NCBI RefSeq assembly: GCF_000346755.1
Contig: NZ_ANNV01000149.1
Coordinates: forward strand, 1 to 60,892
Reading direction: 5' to 3'
DNA length: 60,892 nt
DNA from: Pseudomonas sp. CBZ-4
Lineage (GTDB): Bacteria; Pseudomonadota; Gammaproteobacteria; Pseudomonadales; Pseudomonadaceae
Shown: positions 40,702-49,905 of the stretch, in pieces
Position numbering within the stretch: the stretch's first letter is position 1
How the letters are laid out: each line of letters begins with the position of its first letter
The notes under the pieces: model-generated
What the model saw: only the letters and a program-made list of their open reading frames with translations
Databases searched by the model: none
What the model was told of the DNA's origin: nothing
Position numbers and translations under genes: made by a program

Positions 40702-41130
40702 ATGACCGCAATAATCGGCATTCGGGGGCATTGCGCCCAATGCGATATGACGTTTGAACTCAAGCCCTGGCAGTTGAATGCCATCGCCATCGACGAACCC
40801 TTTGAATGCACGTATTGCCAGACGTGTCTCAAGCTCGGTAGCCATAAACAGCTGTGTCAGTTTCGCGCCTTGAACCAGTGGGCATTGGTGCGCCCGAGCA
40901 TGATCATCCTGACTTGCGCGGCCTTGCTGGTGGCGTTGGTGGCCGAGTGGGTGGGGCTGATCAGCGTGATCGGGCAGTTCAATATCTCGCTGGTGACGGT
41001 GCTGATTCATTTCCTGGTGTTGCGTTATGCCCGCTACCGGCAACGCATGACCCTCAACCTGCACAGCGTCAGCCGGCTACCACTCGAACAGCTCGCACGC
41101 ATTGCGTGTACTCGCCTGCGCGAGCAATAG
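40702..41130 (+). CDS. Unrecognised zinc-ribbon membrane protein
   Basis: A 142-residue protein. The N-terminal ~50 residues hold a probable metal site: Cys11/Cys14 (GHCAQCD) with Cys36/Cys39/Cys42 (FECTYCQTC). Two hydrophobic segments follow (about 66-82 and 86-108), then a basic tail. I do not know the family. Its last 54 bases overlap the end of the tatD gene on the other strand. A ribosome site (CAGGAGA) precedes the ATG, which supports translation. Confidence 0.65.
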   Translation: MTAIIGIRGHCAQCDMTFELKPWQLNAIAIDEPFECTYCQTCLKLGSHKQLCQFRALNQWALVRPSMIILTCAALLVALVAEWVGLISVIGQFNISLVTVLIHFLVLRYARYRQRMTLNLHSVSRLPLEQLARIACTRLREQ

Positions 41131-41853
41131 CGGTTCGATGCCCATGCGCTCGGCCAGGGCGCGGCAAATGTCCGGCAGGTGCTGGGGGCTGTTGCGCTGG
41201 CCGGGGTACATGGCGGGAGCCATGTCCGGTGAGTCGGTCTCCAGCACCACGCTGTCCAGCGGCAACTGCGCCAGCACCTTGTGCATGCGCAACGCCTGGG
41301 GCCAGGTGGCCGCTCCGCCCAGGCCGAGTTTGAAACCCAGCTTGATATATTCGCGGGCTTCCTCCGTGCTGCCGGCGAAGGCATGGATGATGCCGCCCCG
41401 TGGCAGGCGGATGCGCTTGAGGGTGGCGATCACCGCCGCGTGGCTGCGGCGCACATGCAGCAGCGCTGGCAGTTGGAAGTCCACGGCCAGTTTCAGCTGG
41501 GCGTCGAACAGGCTTTGCTGGCGCTCGCGGTCCAGGTGTTCGAGAAAGTAATCCAGGCCGATCTCGCCCACCGCACACAGTTGCCGGTGGCCGTTTAGGC
41601 GGGTCAGCCAATCCCCCAGTTCCACCAGGTCGGCGGGGCGATGGTCATCGAGATACACCGGGTGCAGGCCAAAGGCTGCGAACAAACCTTCATCCCCTTG
41701 CACCAGATCCCACAACCGCTGCCAATTCTGCTGATACACCCCCAGCACCACCATGCGCCGCACGCCGAGTGCGCGGCTGTGGGCGAGGACTTCGCGGCGG
41801 TCGCTGTCGAAGTCCGCGAAGTCCAGGTGGGTGTGGGTGTCGATCAGCTCCAC
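41077..41853 (-). CDS. TatD-family metal-dependent DNase/hydrolase
   Basis: A 258-residue TIM-barrel hydrolase. The metal site is intact: His7/His9 (DTHTHLD), Glu97 (GEIGLD), His133 (LLHVRR), His157 (IIHAFAGS) and Asp207 (ETDSPDM). Family members such as TatD and YcfH/YjjV are nucleases or D-aminoacyl-tRNA deacylase-like enzymes. It follows cra after two bases and is probably in the same transcript. Confidence 0.9.
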   Translation of the reverse strand: MELIDTHTHLDFADFDSDRREVLAHSRALGVRRMVVLGVYQQNWQRLWDLVQGDEGLFAAFGLHPVYLDDHRPADLVELGDWLTRLNGHRQLCAVGEIGLDYFLEHLDRERQQSLFDAQLKLAVDFQLPALLHVRRSHAAVIATLKRIRLPRGGIIHAFAGSTEEAREYIKLGFKLGLGGAATWPQALRMHKVLAQLPLDSVVLETDSPDMAPAMYPGQRNSPQHLPDICRALAERMGIEPLLLAQASTRNACELFEW

Positions 41854-41855
41854 GT

Positions 41856-42851
41856 TCAGGCCTCGCGGATACGCTGCTTGAAGGTCCGGCCGATGGCATG
41901 CACGCCCGGCTGGTAATGCTGTTCTTCGATGGCCGCCAGGGCCAGTTTCAGCGCAGTGTCGGCGATCAACTGATGTTGCTGGGCCATGGCGTTGACCGGC
42001 AGCGGCAGGAAATCCAGCAACTGGGTGTCACCGAAGGTGCCCAGGCGCAGGGGCCGCGATTTGAGCGGGAAGTCATGCAGTGCATCAAACACGCCTTGCA
42101 GCAGCACGTAGGACGTCGTCACCAGTGCGTCAGGCAAATGCCCCAGTTGCTGTAGAAGTTGCTCCATCAGTTGTCGGCCACAGTCGCGGCTGAAGGCGTC
42201 GCCTTGTTCGACGATCACCTCGCCGCTGAACCCCTGCAGCGCGTCACGGAAACCCGCCGCGCGCTCCTGGCTGATGCTCAGCTCCGGCCGTGCACCGATC
42301 AGCACGATCTGCTTGGGCAGCGGTTGCAGCAAGCTGGCGGTCAGTTGCTGGCAGGCCTGGCGGTCGTCGCTGACCACCGAGCAGAACTGCGCGGTTTCCA
42401 TCACCCGGTCGATGGCAATGATCGGCAGGCCCTTGGCTTGCAGTTCGCGGTAGCTGTCGTCGCTGGCCGGCAGGCAACTGGCGACAAACAGCGCATCACA
42501 GCGCCGCGCGCGAAACAGTTGCAGCAACTGGCGCTCGCTGTTGGCGTCGTCGTCGGAGCTGGCGATCAGCAACTGATAGCCGCGTGCCCGTGCGCCTTGC
42601 TCCAGCAGTTTGGCGATACGTGCGTAACTGGGGTTTTCCAGGTCAGGCAGGATAAAACCCAAGGTGCGCGTGTGCCGACTGCGCAGCCCGGCGGCTTGGG
42701 GGTTGGGTGTAAACCCATGGGCTTCAACCACGGCACGCACGCGCTCGACGGTAGCGCTGCTGATGCGTTGTTGTTCGGCCTTGCCATTGATGACGTAGCT
42801 GGCGGTGGTTACGGACACACCGGCCAAGCGTGCAATATCACTGAGTTTCAA
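41856..42851 (-). CDS. cra: Catabolite repressor/activator Cra (FruR)
   Basis: A 331-residue LacI-family regulator. The HTH is MKLSDIARLAGVSVTTASYV with the hinge NGKAEQQRIS, and the effector-binding domain follows (LGFILPDLENPSYARIAKLLE). It is known to bind fructose-1-phosphate and to repress the fru operon in Pseudomonas. It is divergent from fruBKA. A perfect operator lies between the two at 42997-43008. Confidence 0.93.
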   Translation of the reverse strand: MKLSDIARLAGVSVTTASYVINGKAEQQRISSATVERVRAVVEAHGFTPNPQAAGLRSRHTRTLGFILPDLENPSYARIAKLLEQGARARGYQLLIASSDDDANSERQLLQLFRARRCDALFVASCLPASDDSYRELQAKGLPIIAIDRVMETAQFCSVVSDDRQACQQLTASLLQPLPKQIVLIGARPELSISQERAAGFRDALQGFSGEVIVEQGDAFSRDCGRQLMEQLLQQLGHLPDALVTTSYVLLQGVFDALHDFPLKSRPLRLGTFGDTQLLDFLPLPVNAMAQQHQLIADTALKLALAAIEEQHYQPGVHAIGRTFKQRIREA

Positions 42852-42996
42852 ACCGGGATTTCCTTGTTTTCTAGAGCTTGCCCCGACATTTTGTCCAATC
42901 GTAACCGATTACTGCACACGACCAATGTCCAAGCTCAAGTGCCGAGCGGTCCTTCAAGGATGCTCAATTAACGCGTAATCTGCCATAAATTCTAGA

Positions 42997-43008
42997 TTAA
43001 ACGTTTCA
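42997..43008. promoter_or_regulatory. FruR/Cra operator
   Basis: TTAAACGTTTCA, identical to the operator reported for P. putida FruR in front of fruB. It lies in the cra-fruB intergenic region, 137 bases before fruB and 145 bases before cra, so it may control both. Confidence 0.85.
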
Positions 43009-43034
43009 GCAGGCGTATTTTTACGATCTTCGCT

Positions 43035-43066
43035 ACTGAGTGGCCACTGCCAATTGACTACTCAGT
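43035..43066 (+). promoter_or_regulatory. Inverted repeat in the fruB leader
   Basis: ACTGAGT, 18 bases, then ACTCAGT: perfect seven-base arms, 27 bases downstream of the FruR operator. It could fold in the mRNA leader or bind a second regulator. There is no T tract, so it is not a terminator. Confidence 0.4.
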
Positions 43067-43144
43067 CAGCTATTACGAGACGCCATTACACTGTTTATTC
43101 AAAACAATACCTAGTGCGCCCATCGCACTAACTAGGAGAACGGC

Positions 43145-46003
43145 ATGCTTGAGCTCACCCACGAGCAGATTTCCATGGGCCAGGTGGCTGTGGATAAGTC
43201 TGCTGCCTTGCACCTGCTCGCTGAAAAACTGGTGGCCGACGGCCTGGTCGCCGAGGGTTACCTCAGCGGTTTGCAAGCCCGTGAAGCCCAAGGCTCGACC
43301 TTTCTCGGCCAAGGTATTGCGATCCCCCACGGCACCCCTGAAACCCGCGACCAGGTGTTTGCCACCGGCGTGCGCCTGCTGCAGTTCCCCGAAGGGGTGG
43401 ACTGGGGCGACGGCCAGATCGTCTACCTGGCGATTGGCATTGCCGCCAAATCCGATGAACACCTGCGCCTGCTGCAACTGCTGACCCGCGCCCTCGGTGA
43501 GACCGACCTCGGCCAGGCACTGCGCCGCGCCGGTAGTGCCGAAGCGTTGCTCAAACTGTTGCAAGGCGCGCCGCAAGAACTGGCGCTGGATGCACAGATG
43601 ATCAGCCTGGGCGTGTCGGCCGATGATTTCGAAGAGCTTGTCTGGAGAGGTGCGCGTCTGTTGCGCCAGGCCGACTGTGTGAGCAACGGTTTCGCCGCCG
43701 TGTTGCAGCAGGTCGATGCACTGCCCCTGGGCGATGGCCTGTGGTGGCTGCATAGCGAGCAGACCGTCAAGCGCCCGGGCCTGGCGTTTGTCACCCCGGA
43801 CAAACCCATGCGCTACCTCGGCCAGCCGCTCAACGGCCTGTTCTGCCTGGCCAGCCTCGGCGAAGCCCACCAAACCTTGCTGGAGCGCCTGTGCGCCTTG
43901 CTGATCGAAGGCCGTGGCCAGGAATTGGGCCGCGCCACCAGCAGCCGCGCCGTACTCGAAGTGCTCGGCGGCGAACTGCCGCCCGACTGGCCCAACGCGC
44001 GCATCACCCTGGCCAACGCCCACGGCCTGCATGCGCGGCCGGCGAAGATCCTCGCGCAATTGGCAAAAAGTTTTGACGGCGATCTGCGCGTACGCATCGT
44101 CGATGGCCCAGTGGGCGCCGTCTCGGTCAAGAGCTTGAGCAAACTGCTGAGCCTCGGCGCCCGTCGTGGCCAGGTGCTGGAATTTGTCGCCGAACCGACG
44201 ATTGCCGGCGACGCGCTGCCAGCGCTGTTGGCCGCCGTCGCAGAGGGCCTGGGTGAAGAGATCGAGCCGCTGCCGACCGTCACCGCGCAACCGACCACTG
44301 TCGATATCGAACCGGCGCTCAGCGCACCGTTGAGCGGCAGCCAGCTGCAGGCCATCGCCGCCGCGCCGGGCATCGCCATCGGCCCGGCGCATATCCAGAT
44401 TCAACAGGTGTTCGACTACCCGCTGCGCGGCGAGTCCTCGGCCATCGAGCGCCAACGCCTGCAAGCCGCCCTGGCCGATGTGCGCCGTGATATCCAAGGC
44501 CTGATCGAACGCAGCCAGGCCAAGGCGATCCGCGAAATTTTCATCACCCACCAGGAAATGCTCGACGACCCGGAACTCACCGACGAAGTCGACACCCGCC
44601 TCAAGCAAGGCGAAAGCGCCGAAGCCGCGTGGATGAGCGTGATCGAAGCCGCCGCCAAGCAGCAGGAGTCGTTGCAGGACGCCTTGCTCGCCGAGCGCGC
44701 CGCCGACCTGCGCGACATTGGCCGTCGCGTGCTGGCGCAACTGTGCGGCGTCGAAACCGCCCGCGAACCCAGCGAGCCGTACATCCTGGTGATGGACGAA
44801 GTCGGCCCGTCCGACGTGGCGCGTCTTGATCCGACCCGTGTCGCCGGCATCCTCACCGCCCGTGGCGGCGCCACGGCCCACAGTGCCATCGTCGCCCGTG
44901 CCCTGGGCATTCCGGCGCTGGTGGGCGCGGGTCCCGCCGTGTTGCTGCTGGCCTCCGGCACGCCCTTGCTGCTGGACGGCCAGCGTGGCCGCCTGCATGT
45001 GGACGCCGACGCGGCCACCCTGCAACGTGCCACCGTCGAGCGCGACACCCGCGAACAACGCCTGCAAGCCGCCTCGGCCCAGCGCCACGAACCGGCGTTG
45101 ACCCGTGACGGTCACGCCGTGGAAGTGTTCGCCAATATCGGCGAAAGCGCCGGTGTGGCCAGTGCGGTAGAGCAGGGTGCCGAAGGCATTGGTCTGCTGC
45201 GCACCGAACTGATTTTCATGGCCCACCCGCAAGCGCCGGACGAAGCGACCCAGGAAGCCGAATACCGCCGCGTCCTCGATGGCCTCGGCGGGCGTCCGCT
45301 GGTGGTGCGCACCCTTGATGTGGGCGGCGACAAACCGCTGCCGTATTGGCCGATTGCCCAGGAAGAAAACCCCTTCCTCGGCGTGCGCGGCATTCGCCTG
45401 ACCTTGCAACGCCCGCAGATCATGGAAGCGCAATTGCGCGCGCTACTACGTTCCGCGGATAGCCGCCCGCTGCGCATCATGTTCCCCATGGTCGGCAGCG
45501 TCGATGAATGGCGCGCTGCCCGCGACATGACCGAGCGCCTGCGCCTGGAAATCCCGGTGGCCGACCTGCAACTGGGGATCATGATCGAAGTGCCATCCGC
45601 CGCCTTGCTCGCCCCGGTGCTGGCCAAGGAAGTGGACTTCTTCAGCGTCGGCACCAATGACCTGACCCAGTACACCCTGGCCATCGACCGTGGCCATCCG
45701 ACCCTGTCCGCCCAGGCCGATGGCCTGCACCCGGCGGTGTTGCAACTGATCGACATCACCGTGCGCGCGGCCCATGCCCATGGCAAATGGGTCGGTGTGT
45801 GCGGCGAGCTGGCGGCCGATCCGCTGGCGGTGCCGGTGCTGATCGGCCTGGGGGTGGACGAGTTGAGCGTGTCGGCCCGCAGCATTCCCGAAGTGAAGGC
45901 GCGGGTGCGTGAATTCAGTCTGAGCGAGGCCCAGGGCCTGGCGCAAAAAGCCCTTGCGGTGGGTTCGCCCGCCGAAGTGCGTGCCCTTGTGGAGGCCGTG
46001 TAG
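43145..46003 (+). CDS. fruB: Fructose PTS multiphosphoryl transfer protein (EIIA-HPr-EI)
   Basis: A 952-residue fusion that carries phosphate from PEP to the fructose permease. The N-terminal EIIA-Fru has His62 (AIPHGTPE). The HPr domain has His296 (AHGLHARPA). The EI domain has His579 (GGATAHSAIVARA) and the PEP-binding C-terminal part (ERLRLEIPVADLQ and GVCGELAADPLAV). All three phosphorylation sites are present. In Pseudomonas this is the sugar PTS entry enzyme, because glucose is taken up otherwise. First gene of the fru operon. Confidence 0.97.
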   Translation: MLELTHEQISMGQVAVDKSAALHLLAEKLVADGLVAEGYLSGLQAREAQGSTFLGQGIAIPHGTPETRDQVFATGVRLLQFPEGVDWGDGQIVYLAIGIAAKSDEHLRLLQLLTRALGETDLGQALRRAGSAEALLKLLQGAPQELALDAQMISLGVSADDFEELVWRGARLLRQADCVSNGFAAVLQQVDALPLGDGLWWLHSEQTVKRPGLAFVTPDKPMRYLGQPLNGLFCLASLGEAHQTLLERLCALLIEGRGQELGRATSSRAVLEVLGGELPPDWPNARITLANAHGLHARPAKILAQLAKSFDGDLRVRIVDGPVGAVSVKSLSKLLSLGARRGQVLEFVAEPTIAGDALPALLAAVAEGLGEEIEPLPTVTAQPTTVDIEPALSAPLSGSQLQAIAAAPGIAIGPAHIQIQQVFDYPLRGESSAIERQRLQAALADVRRDIQGLIERSQAKAIREIFITHQEMLDDPELTDEVDTRLKQGESAEAAWMSVIEAAAKQQESLQDALLAERAADLRDIGRRVLAQLCGVETAREPSEPYILVMDEVGPSDVARLDPTRVAGILTARGGATAHSAIVARALGIPALVGAGPAVLLLASGTPLLLDGQRGRLHVDADAATLQRATVERDTREQRLQAASAQRHEPALTRDGHAVEVFANIGESAGVASAVEQGAEGIGLLRTELIFMAHPQAPDEATQEAEYRRVLDGLGGRPLVVRTLDVGGDKPLPYWPIAQEENPFLGVRGIRLTLQRPQIMEAQLRALLRSADSRPLRIMFPMVGSVDEWRAARDMTERLRLEIPVADLQLGIMIEVPSAALLAPVLAKEVDFFSVGTNDLTQYTLAIDRGHPTLSAQADGLHPAVLQLIDITVRAAHAHGKWVGVCGELAADPLAVPVLIGLGVDELSVSARSIPEVKARVREFSLSEAQGLAQKALAVGSPAEVRALVEAV

Positions 46004-46924
46004 ATGGCAAGGATTTTGACCCTGACGCTGAACCCGGCGTTGGACCTGACCATTCGCCTGGCGCGCCTGGAGGCGGGTGAGGTTAACCGCAGCGAAACCA
46101 TGCTCACCCATGCCGCCGGCAAAGGCGTGAATGTGGCGCAGGTGTTGGCTGACCTCGGCCATCAAGTGAGCGTGGGTGGCTTCCTGGGCGAAGACAATCC
46201 ACAGGCATTTGACGCGCTGATCGCCCGCCGTGGGTTTGCCGACGCGTTCATCCGCGTGCCCGGCGAAACCCGCAGCAATATCAAGATCGCCGAACAGGAC
46301 GGGCGGGTCACCGACATCAATGCGCCGGGGCCGCACGTGAGTGAACAGGCGCAGCACGCTTTGCTCGAAAAGCTGGCGCAGATGGCACCCGGTTTTGATG
46401 CGGTCGTCGTTGCAGGCAGCTTGCCCCGTGGTGTCAGCTCGCAGTGGTTTCAAGGCTTGCTGGAAACCCTGAAAAACCTCGGCTTGAAAGTCGCCCTCGA
46501 CACCAGCGGCGCAGCGTTGCGCGCCGGTTTGCAGGCGGGCCCGTGGTTGGTCAAACCCAACACCGAAGAGCTGGCCGATGCCCTGGGCAATGCCCCCGAT
46601 GCCATCAGCCAATTGCACCAATTGGGCGTGGAGCATGTGGTGGTGTCCGACGGCGCTGCCGGCGTGAACTGGTACCGCCCCGGCGCTGCGTTGCATGCCA
46701 CGCCGCCAGAGGTCACGGTGGCCAGTACGGTGGGCGCGGGCGACTCGCTGCTCGCTGGCATGCTCCACGGTTTGCTCAGTGGCGACACCCCCGAGCAGAC
46801 CTTGCGCCGCGCCACGGCGATTGCCGCGATGGCGGTGACGCAGATCGGTTTTGGCATCAGCGATGACGCGCAGTTGGCGCGCCTCGAAAGCGGCGTCGAC
46901 GTACGCACGCTGACAGAACAATAA
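46004..46924 (+). CDS. fruK: 1-phosphofructokinase
   Basis: Phosphorylates fructose-1-phosphate to fructose-1,6-bisphosphate. The 306-residue PfkB-family protein has the N-terminal NPALDLTI, AAGKGVNVA and the catalytic GAGDSLLAGML near 250. It starts directly after the fruB stop with no gap. Its substrate is the effector that releases Cra from the operator, so the enzyme also resets induction. Confidence 0.96.
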   Translation: MARILTLTLNPALDLTIRLARLEAGEVNRSETMLTHAAGKGVNVAQVLADLGHQVSVGGFLGEDNPQAFDALIARRGFADAFIRVPGETRSNIKIAEQDGRVTDINAPGPHVSEQAQHALLEKLAQMAPGFDAVVVAGSLPRGVSSQWFQGLLETLKNLGLKVALDTSGAALRAGLQAGPWLVKPNTEELADALGNAPDAISQLHQLGVEHVVVSDGAAGVNWYRPGAALHATPPEVTVASTVGAGDSLLAGMLHGLLSGDTPEQTLRRATAIAAMAVTQIGFGISDDAQLARLESGVDVRTLTEQ

Positions 46925-46935
46925 GAGGGTTTGTG

Positions 46936-48648
46936 ATGAAGTTAGCCATTGTTACTGCCTGCCCGAACGGTATGGTCACCAGTGTGCTGTGCGCCCGCTT
47001 GCTGGACGCCGCCGCGCAACGCCAGGGCTGGAGCACCAGCGTCGAAGTGGTCGACGTGCAGCGCCCGGAGCGTCAGTTGTCCCAAGGGACCATCGACGAC
47101 GCCGAGTGGGTGTTGCTGGTCAGCAGCACGCCGGTGGACATGCAGCGGTTTGTCGGCAAGCGCGTGTTCCAGAGCACGCCGGCCCAGGCGCTGGCAGATG
47201 TCGAAGCGGTGCTGCGCCGTGGCGCCGAAGAGGCGGCGGTGTTTGTCGCCCCTGCAGGCGCCGCCAAGCACGCGCCGCGTATCGTCGCCGTCACCGCCTG
47301 CCCGACCGGCGTGGCCCACACCTTCATGGCCGCCGAAGCCTTGCAGCAGACCGCCAAGCGCCTGGGCTACGACTTGCAGGTCGAGACCCAGGGTTCGGTC
47401 GGCGCGCGTACGCCGTTGAGCCCGCAAGCCATCGCCGATGCCGACGTGGTGTTGTTGGCGGCGGACATCGAAGTCGCCACCGAGCGCTTCGCCGGCAAGA
47501 AGATCTACCGTTGCGGCACCGGCATTGCCCTCAAGCAATCCGAGGCGACCCTCAACAAGGCCCTGGCCGAAGGCGCGGTAGAAAGCACCGGCAGCGCGGC
47601 GGTGGCCAAGGCGGAAAAGACCGGCGTGTACAAACACCTGCTTACGGGTGTGTCGTTCATGCTGCCGATGGTGGTGGCGGGCGGTTTGTTGATTGCACTG
47701 TCATTTATGTTCGGCATCACCGCGTTTGAAGAGAAAGGCACCCTCGCTGCCGCGTTGAAAACCGTGGGCGATCACGCGTTCACCTTGATGGTGCCGCTGC
47801 TGGCAGGCTACGTCGCCTACTCGATCGCCGACCGTCCGGCCCTGGCCCCCGGCATGATCGGCGGGCTGCTGGCGACGACGTTGGGCGCGGGCTTTATCGG
47901 CGGGCTGTTCGCCGGGTTCCTGGCGGGCTACTGCGTCAAGTTGATCACCCGGGCGATCCCCTTGCCACAAAGCCTGGATGCGCTGAAACCGATCCTGATC
48001 ATCCCGTTGCTGGCGAGCCTGGTCACGGGGCTGGCAATGATCTACCTGATCGGGCCGCCGGTGGCGCGCATGCTGGCGGGCCTGACGGAATACCTCAACT
48101 CCATGGGCACGACCAACGCGGTGCTGTTGGGCATCCTGTTGGGCGGCATGATGTGCGTCGATCTGGGTGGGCCGATCAACAAGGCGGCGTATGCATTCTC
48201 CGTCGGCATGTTGGCGGCGCACAGCGGTGGCCCGATTGCGGCGACCATGGCGGCCGGCATGGTGCCACCGATTGGCATGGGCATCGCCACCTTCCTCGCA
48301 CGGCGCAAGTTTGCGCAGACGGAGCGCGAGGCGGGCAAGGCCGCGATCATCCTGGGGATGGTGTTTATCTCCGAAGGTGCGATTCCCTTCGCCGCCAAGG
48401 ACCCGCTGCGCGTGATCCCGTCCAGCATCGCCGGCGGCGCGTTGGCCGGTGCCTTGTCGATGTACTTCGGTTGCAAACTGGCGGCGCCCCACGGTGGCCT
48501 GGCGGTGCTGGTGATCCCGAATGCGATGAACCATGCGTTGCTGTATTTGCTGGCAATTGTGGCCGGTAGCTTGCTGACGGGGTTGGTGTACGCAGTGATC
48601 AAGCGCCCGGAAGTGGTCGAACTGTCGGTCGCCCCCGCCAAAGCCTGA
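46936..48648 (+). CDS. fruA: Fructose PTS permease EIIBC
   Basis: A 570-residue membrane permease. It contains two IIB-like domains: an N-terminal one (TACPNGMV, Cys9) and a second with Cys122 (TACPTGVAHTFMAAEAL), the expected phospho-Cys. The EIIC membrane domain starts near residue 230 (KHLLTGVSFMLPMVVAGG) and includes GGPINKAAYAFS. The ATG is preferred over a GTG one codon upstream; AGAGGG precedes it by about seven bases. It takes up fructose as fructose-1-phosphate. Confidence 0.96.
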   Translation: MKLAIVTACPNGMVTSVLCARLLDAAAQRQGWSTSVEVVDVQRPERQLSQGTIDDAEWVLLVSSTPVDMQRFVGKRVFQSTPAQALADVEAVLRRGAEEAAVFVAPAGAAKHAPRIVAVTACPTGVAHTFMAAEALQQTAKRLGYDLQVETQGSVGARTPLSPQAIADADVVLLAADIEVATERFAGKKIYRCGTGIALKQSEATLNKALAEGAVESTGSAAVAKAEKTGVYKHLLTGVSFMLPMVVAGGLLIALSFMFGITAFEEKGTLAAALKTVGDHAFTLMVPLLAGYVAYSIADRPALAPGMIGGLLATTLGAGFIGGLFAGFLAGYCVKLITRAIPLPQSLDALKPILIIPLLASLVTGLAMIYLIGPPVARMLAGLTEYLNSMGTTNAVLLGILLGGMMCVDLGGPINKAAYAFSVGMLAAHSGGPIAATMAAGMVPPIGMGIATFLARRKFAQTEREAGKAAIILGMVFISEGAIPFAAKDPLRVIPSSIAGGALAGALSMYFGCKLAAPHGGLAVLVIPNAMNHALLYLLAIVAGSLLTGLVYAVIKRPEVVELSVAPAKA

Positions 48649-48668
48649 CTTGGAATGCAGTGAAAAAC

Positions 48669-48757
48669 TGTGGGAGCTGGCTTGCCTGCGATAGCGGTGG
48701 GTCAGCTTGCACATTTACTGCTGATACACCGCTATCGCAGGCAAGCCAGCTCCCACA
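48669..48757. repeat. REPIN (type A)
   Basis: Inverted arms tgtgggagctggcttgcctg and caggcaagccagctcccaca, with a loop that starts gatagcggtg and ends caccgctatc. It lies between the convergent fruA and yheT-like genes and may serve as their shared transcription end, since no classical terminator is seen. Confidence 0.85.
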
Positions 48758-48760
48758 GGT

Positions 48761-49756
48761 TCAACCGTGTTGTGTCAGTAGCCATTGGGGGATGCGGCGT
48801 TCGAGGTAGTAGCCTGGGCGTTTGAGCGTTCCGTCGACAAATCCGACATGCCCGCCTTTGGCCGTCAATTCAAATTCGGTGCAGTCCGATAACTCACCAG
48901 CCTCCGGCAAGCTGTGCGCAAACACAAACGGATCATCCGCCGCATGAATGATCAGCGTCGGCGTACGAATCTCACCCAGATAATAGCGACTCGACGCCCG
49001 GCGATAGTAATCCTCGGCACTGAGAAACCCATGCAATGGCGCCGTCACCCGCCCATCGAAATCCCAGAACGTGCGCATCTTCTCCAGCGAACCCAAGGCT
49101 TCCAGGGTCTTCAGCCCGTCCGCGCGGCCGTCCTGCAGGAACCGGCGCTGCTTGACGCGGATATACGTCAGCATTTCCCGCATGAAGTGCTTCTGATAAA
49201 CCCGCGAAAAGCCCAGGCCGATACGGTCCGCGCATTGATCCAGGCGAAACGGCACCGACACCGCTGCCGCGCCCTGCAACCCCGCTGCCGCGCCGGTCTC
49301 ACCCAGGTGCTTGAGCAACACATTGCCCCCCAGCGAGTAACCCACCGCATACAGCGGCGCCAACGGTCGCTTGGCACGCAGATGAGCAATCGCGGCGGCC
49401 AGGTCTTCGCTGGCGCCGGAGTGATAGCTGCGCGCCAACAGGTTCGGCTCCCCCGAACACCCACGCCAGTTCAGCGCTGCGCTGGCCCAGCCTTGGCGGG
49501 CGAGGGCTTTTTGCAGGCCGGCGACGTAGGGCGAGTTGGATGAGCCGGTCAGCCCGTGCAGCACCAGCACCAACGGCGCCTGGGCGTCGTGGGGGCCGTG
49601 CCAGTCGAGGTCGAGGAAGTCGCCGTCGTCCAGCCACAGGCGCTCGCGTTGGCGTTCGATGTGGGTCGTGGGGCGCCACAGCGGCCCCCACAGCGTTTGC
49701 AGGTGGGGGTTGCCGAGGCCGAAGGCGGGGGTGAACAGGTGGTTAGAAGGTTCCAT
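48761..49756 (-). CDS. Alpha/beta hydrolase, YheT-like
   Basis: A 331-residue hydrolase. The nucleophile is Ser141 in VGYSLGGN; the oxyanion segment is VLHGLTGSS (about 66-73); the acid and His lie in IHAADDPF and KGGHVGFVDG near the C terminus. The N terminus, FGLGNPHLQTLWGPLWRP, is the YheT signature. YheT/ABHD-type esterases act on small esters; the physiological substrate is not known. Confidence 0.88.
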   Translation of the reverse strand: MEPSNHLFTPAFGLGNPHLQTLWGPLWRPTTHIERQRERLWLDDGDFLDLDWHGPHDAQAPLVLVLHGLTGSSNSPYVAGLQKALARQGWASAALNWRGCSGEPNLLARSYHSGASEDLAAAIAHLRAKRPLAPLYAVGYSLGGNVLLKHLGETGAAAGLQGAAAVSVPFRLDQCADRIGLGFSRVYQKHFMREMLTYIRVKQRRFLQDGRADGLKTLEALGSLEKMRTFWDFDGRVTAPLHGFLSAEDYYRRASSRYYLGEIRTPTLIIHAADDPFVFAHSLPEAGELSDCTEFELTAKGGHVGFVDGTLKRPGYYLERRIPQWLLTQHG

Positions 49757-49770
49757 GGATTCCCCGGTGT

Positions 49771-49902
49771 TGTGGCGAGGGAGCTTGCTCCCGCTGGGCT
49801 GCGCAGCAGCCCCATCAAGAACACCGCATGTATTCAGTCAGAACACTGTTGCCGGTTTTGGGGCTGCTTCGCACCCCAGCGGGAGCAAGCTCCCTCGCCA
49901 CA
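49771..49902. repeat. REPIN (type B)
   Basis: Arms ggcgagggagcttgctcccg and cgggagcaagctccctcgcc with the inner repeat gctgggctgcgcagcagccc and ggggctgcttcgcaccccag. It is longer than the type B copy at 33596 because the middle holds about 50 extra bases. Confidence 0.82.
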
Positions 49903-49905
49903 GGG

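Noticed and set aside
43073..45433. A 786-codon open frame on the minus strand opposite fruB
   Set aside because: It is a shadow of the real fruB reading frame in GC-rich DNA; it contains no family motif, while fruB has all its phospho-His sites.
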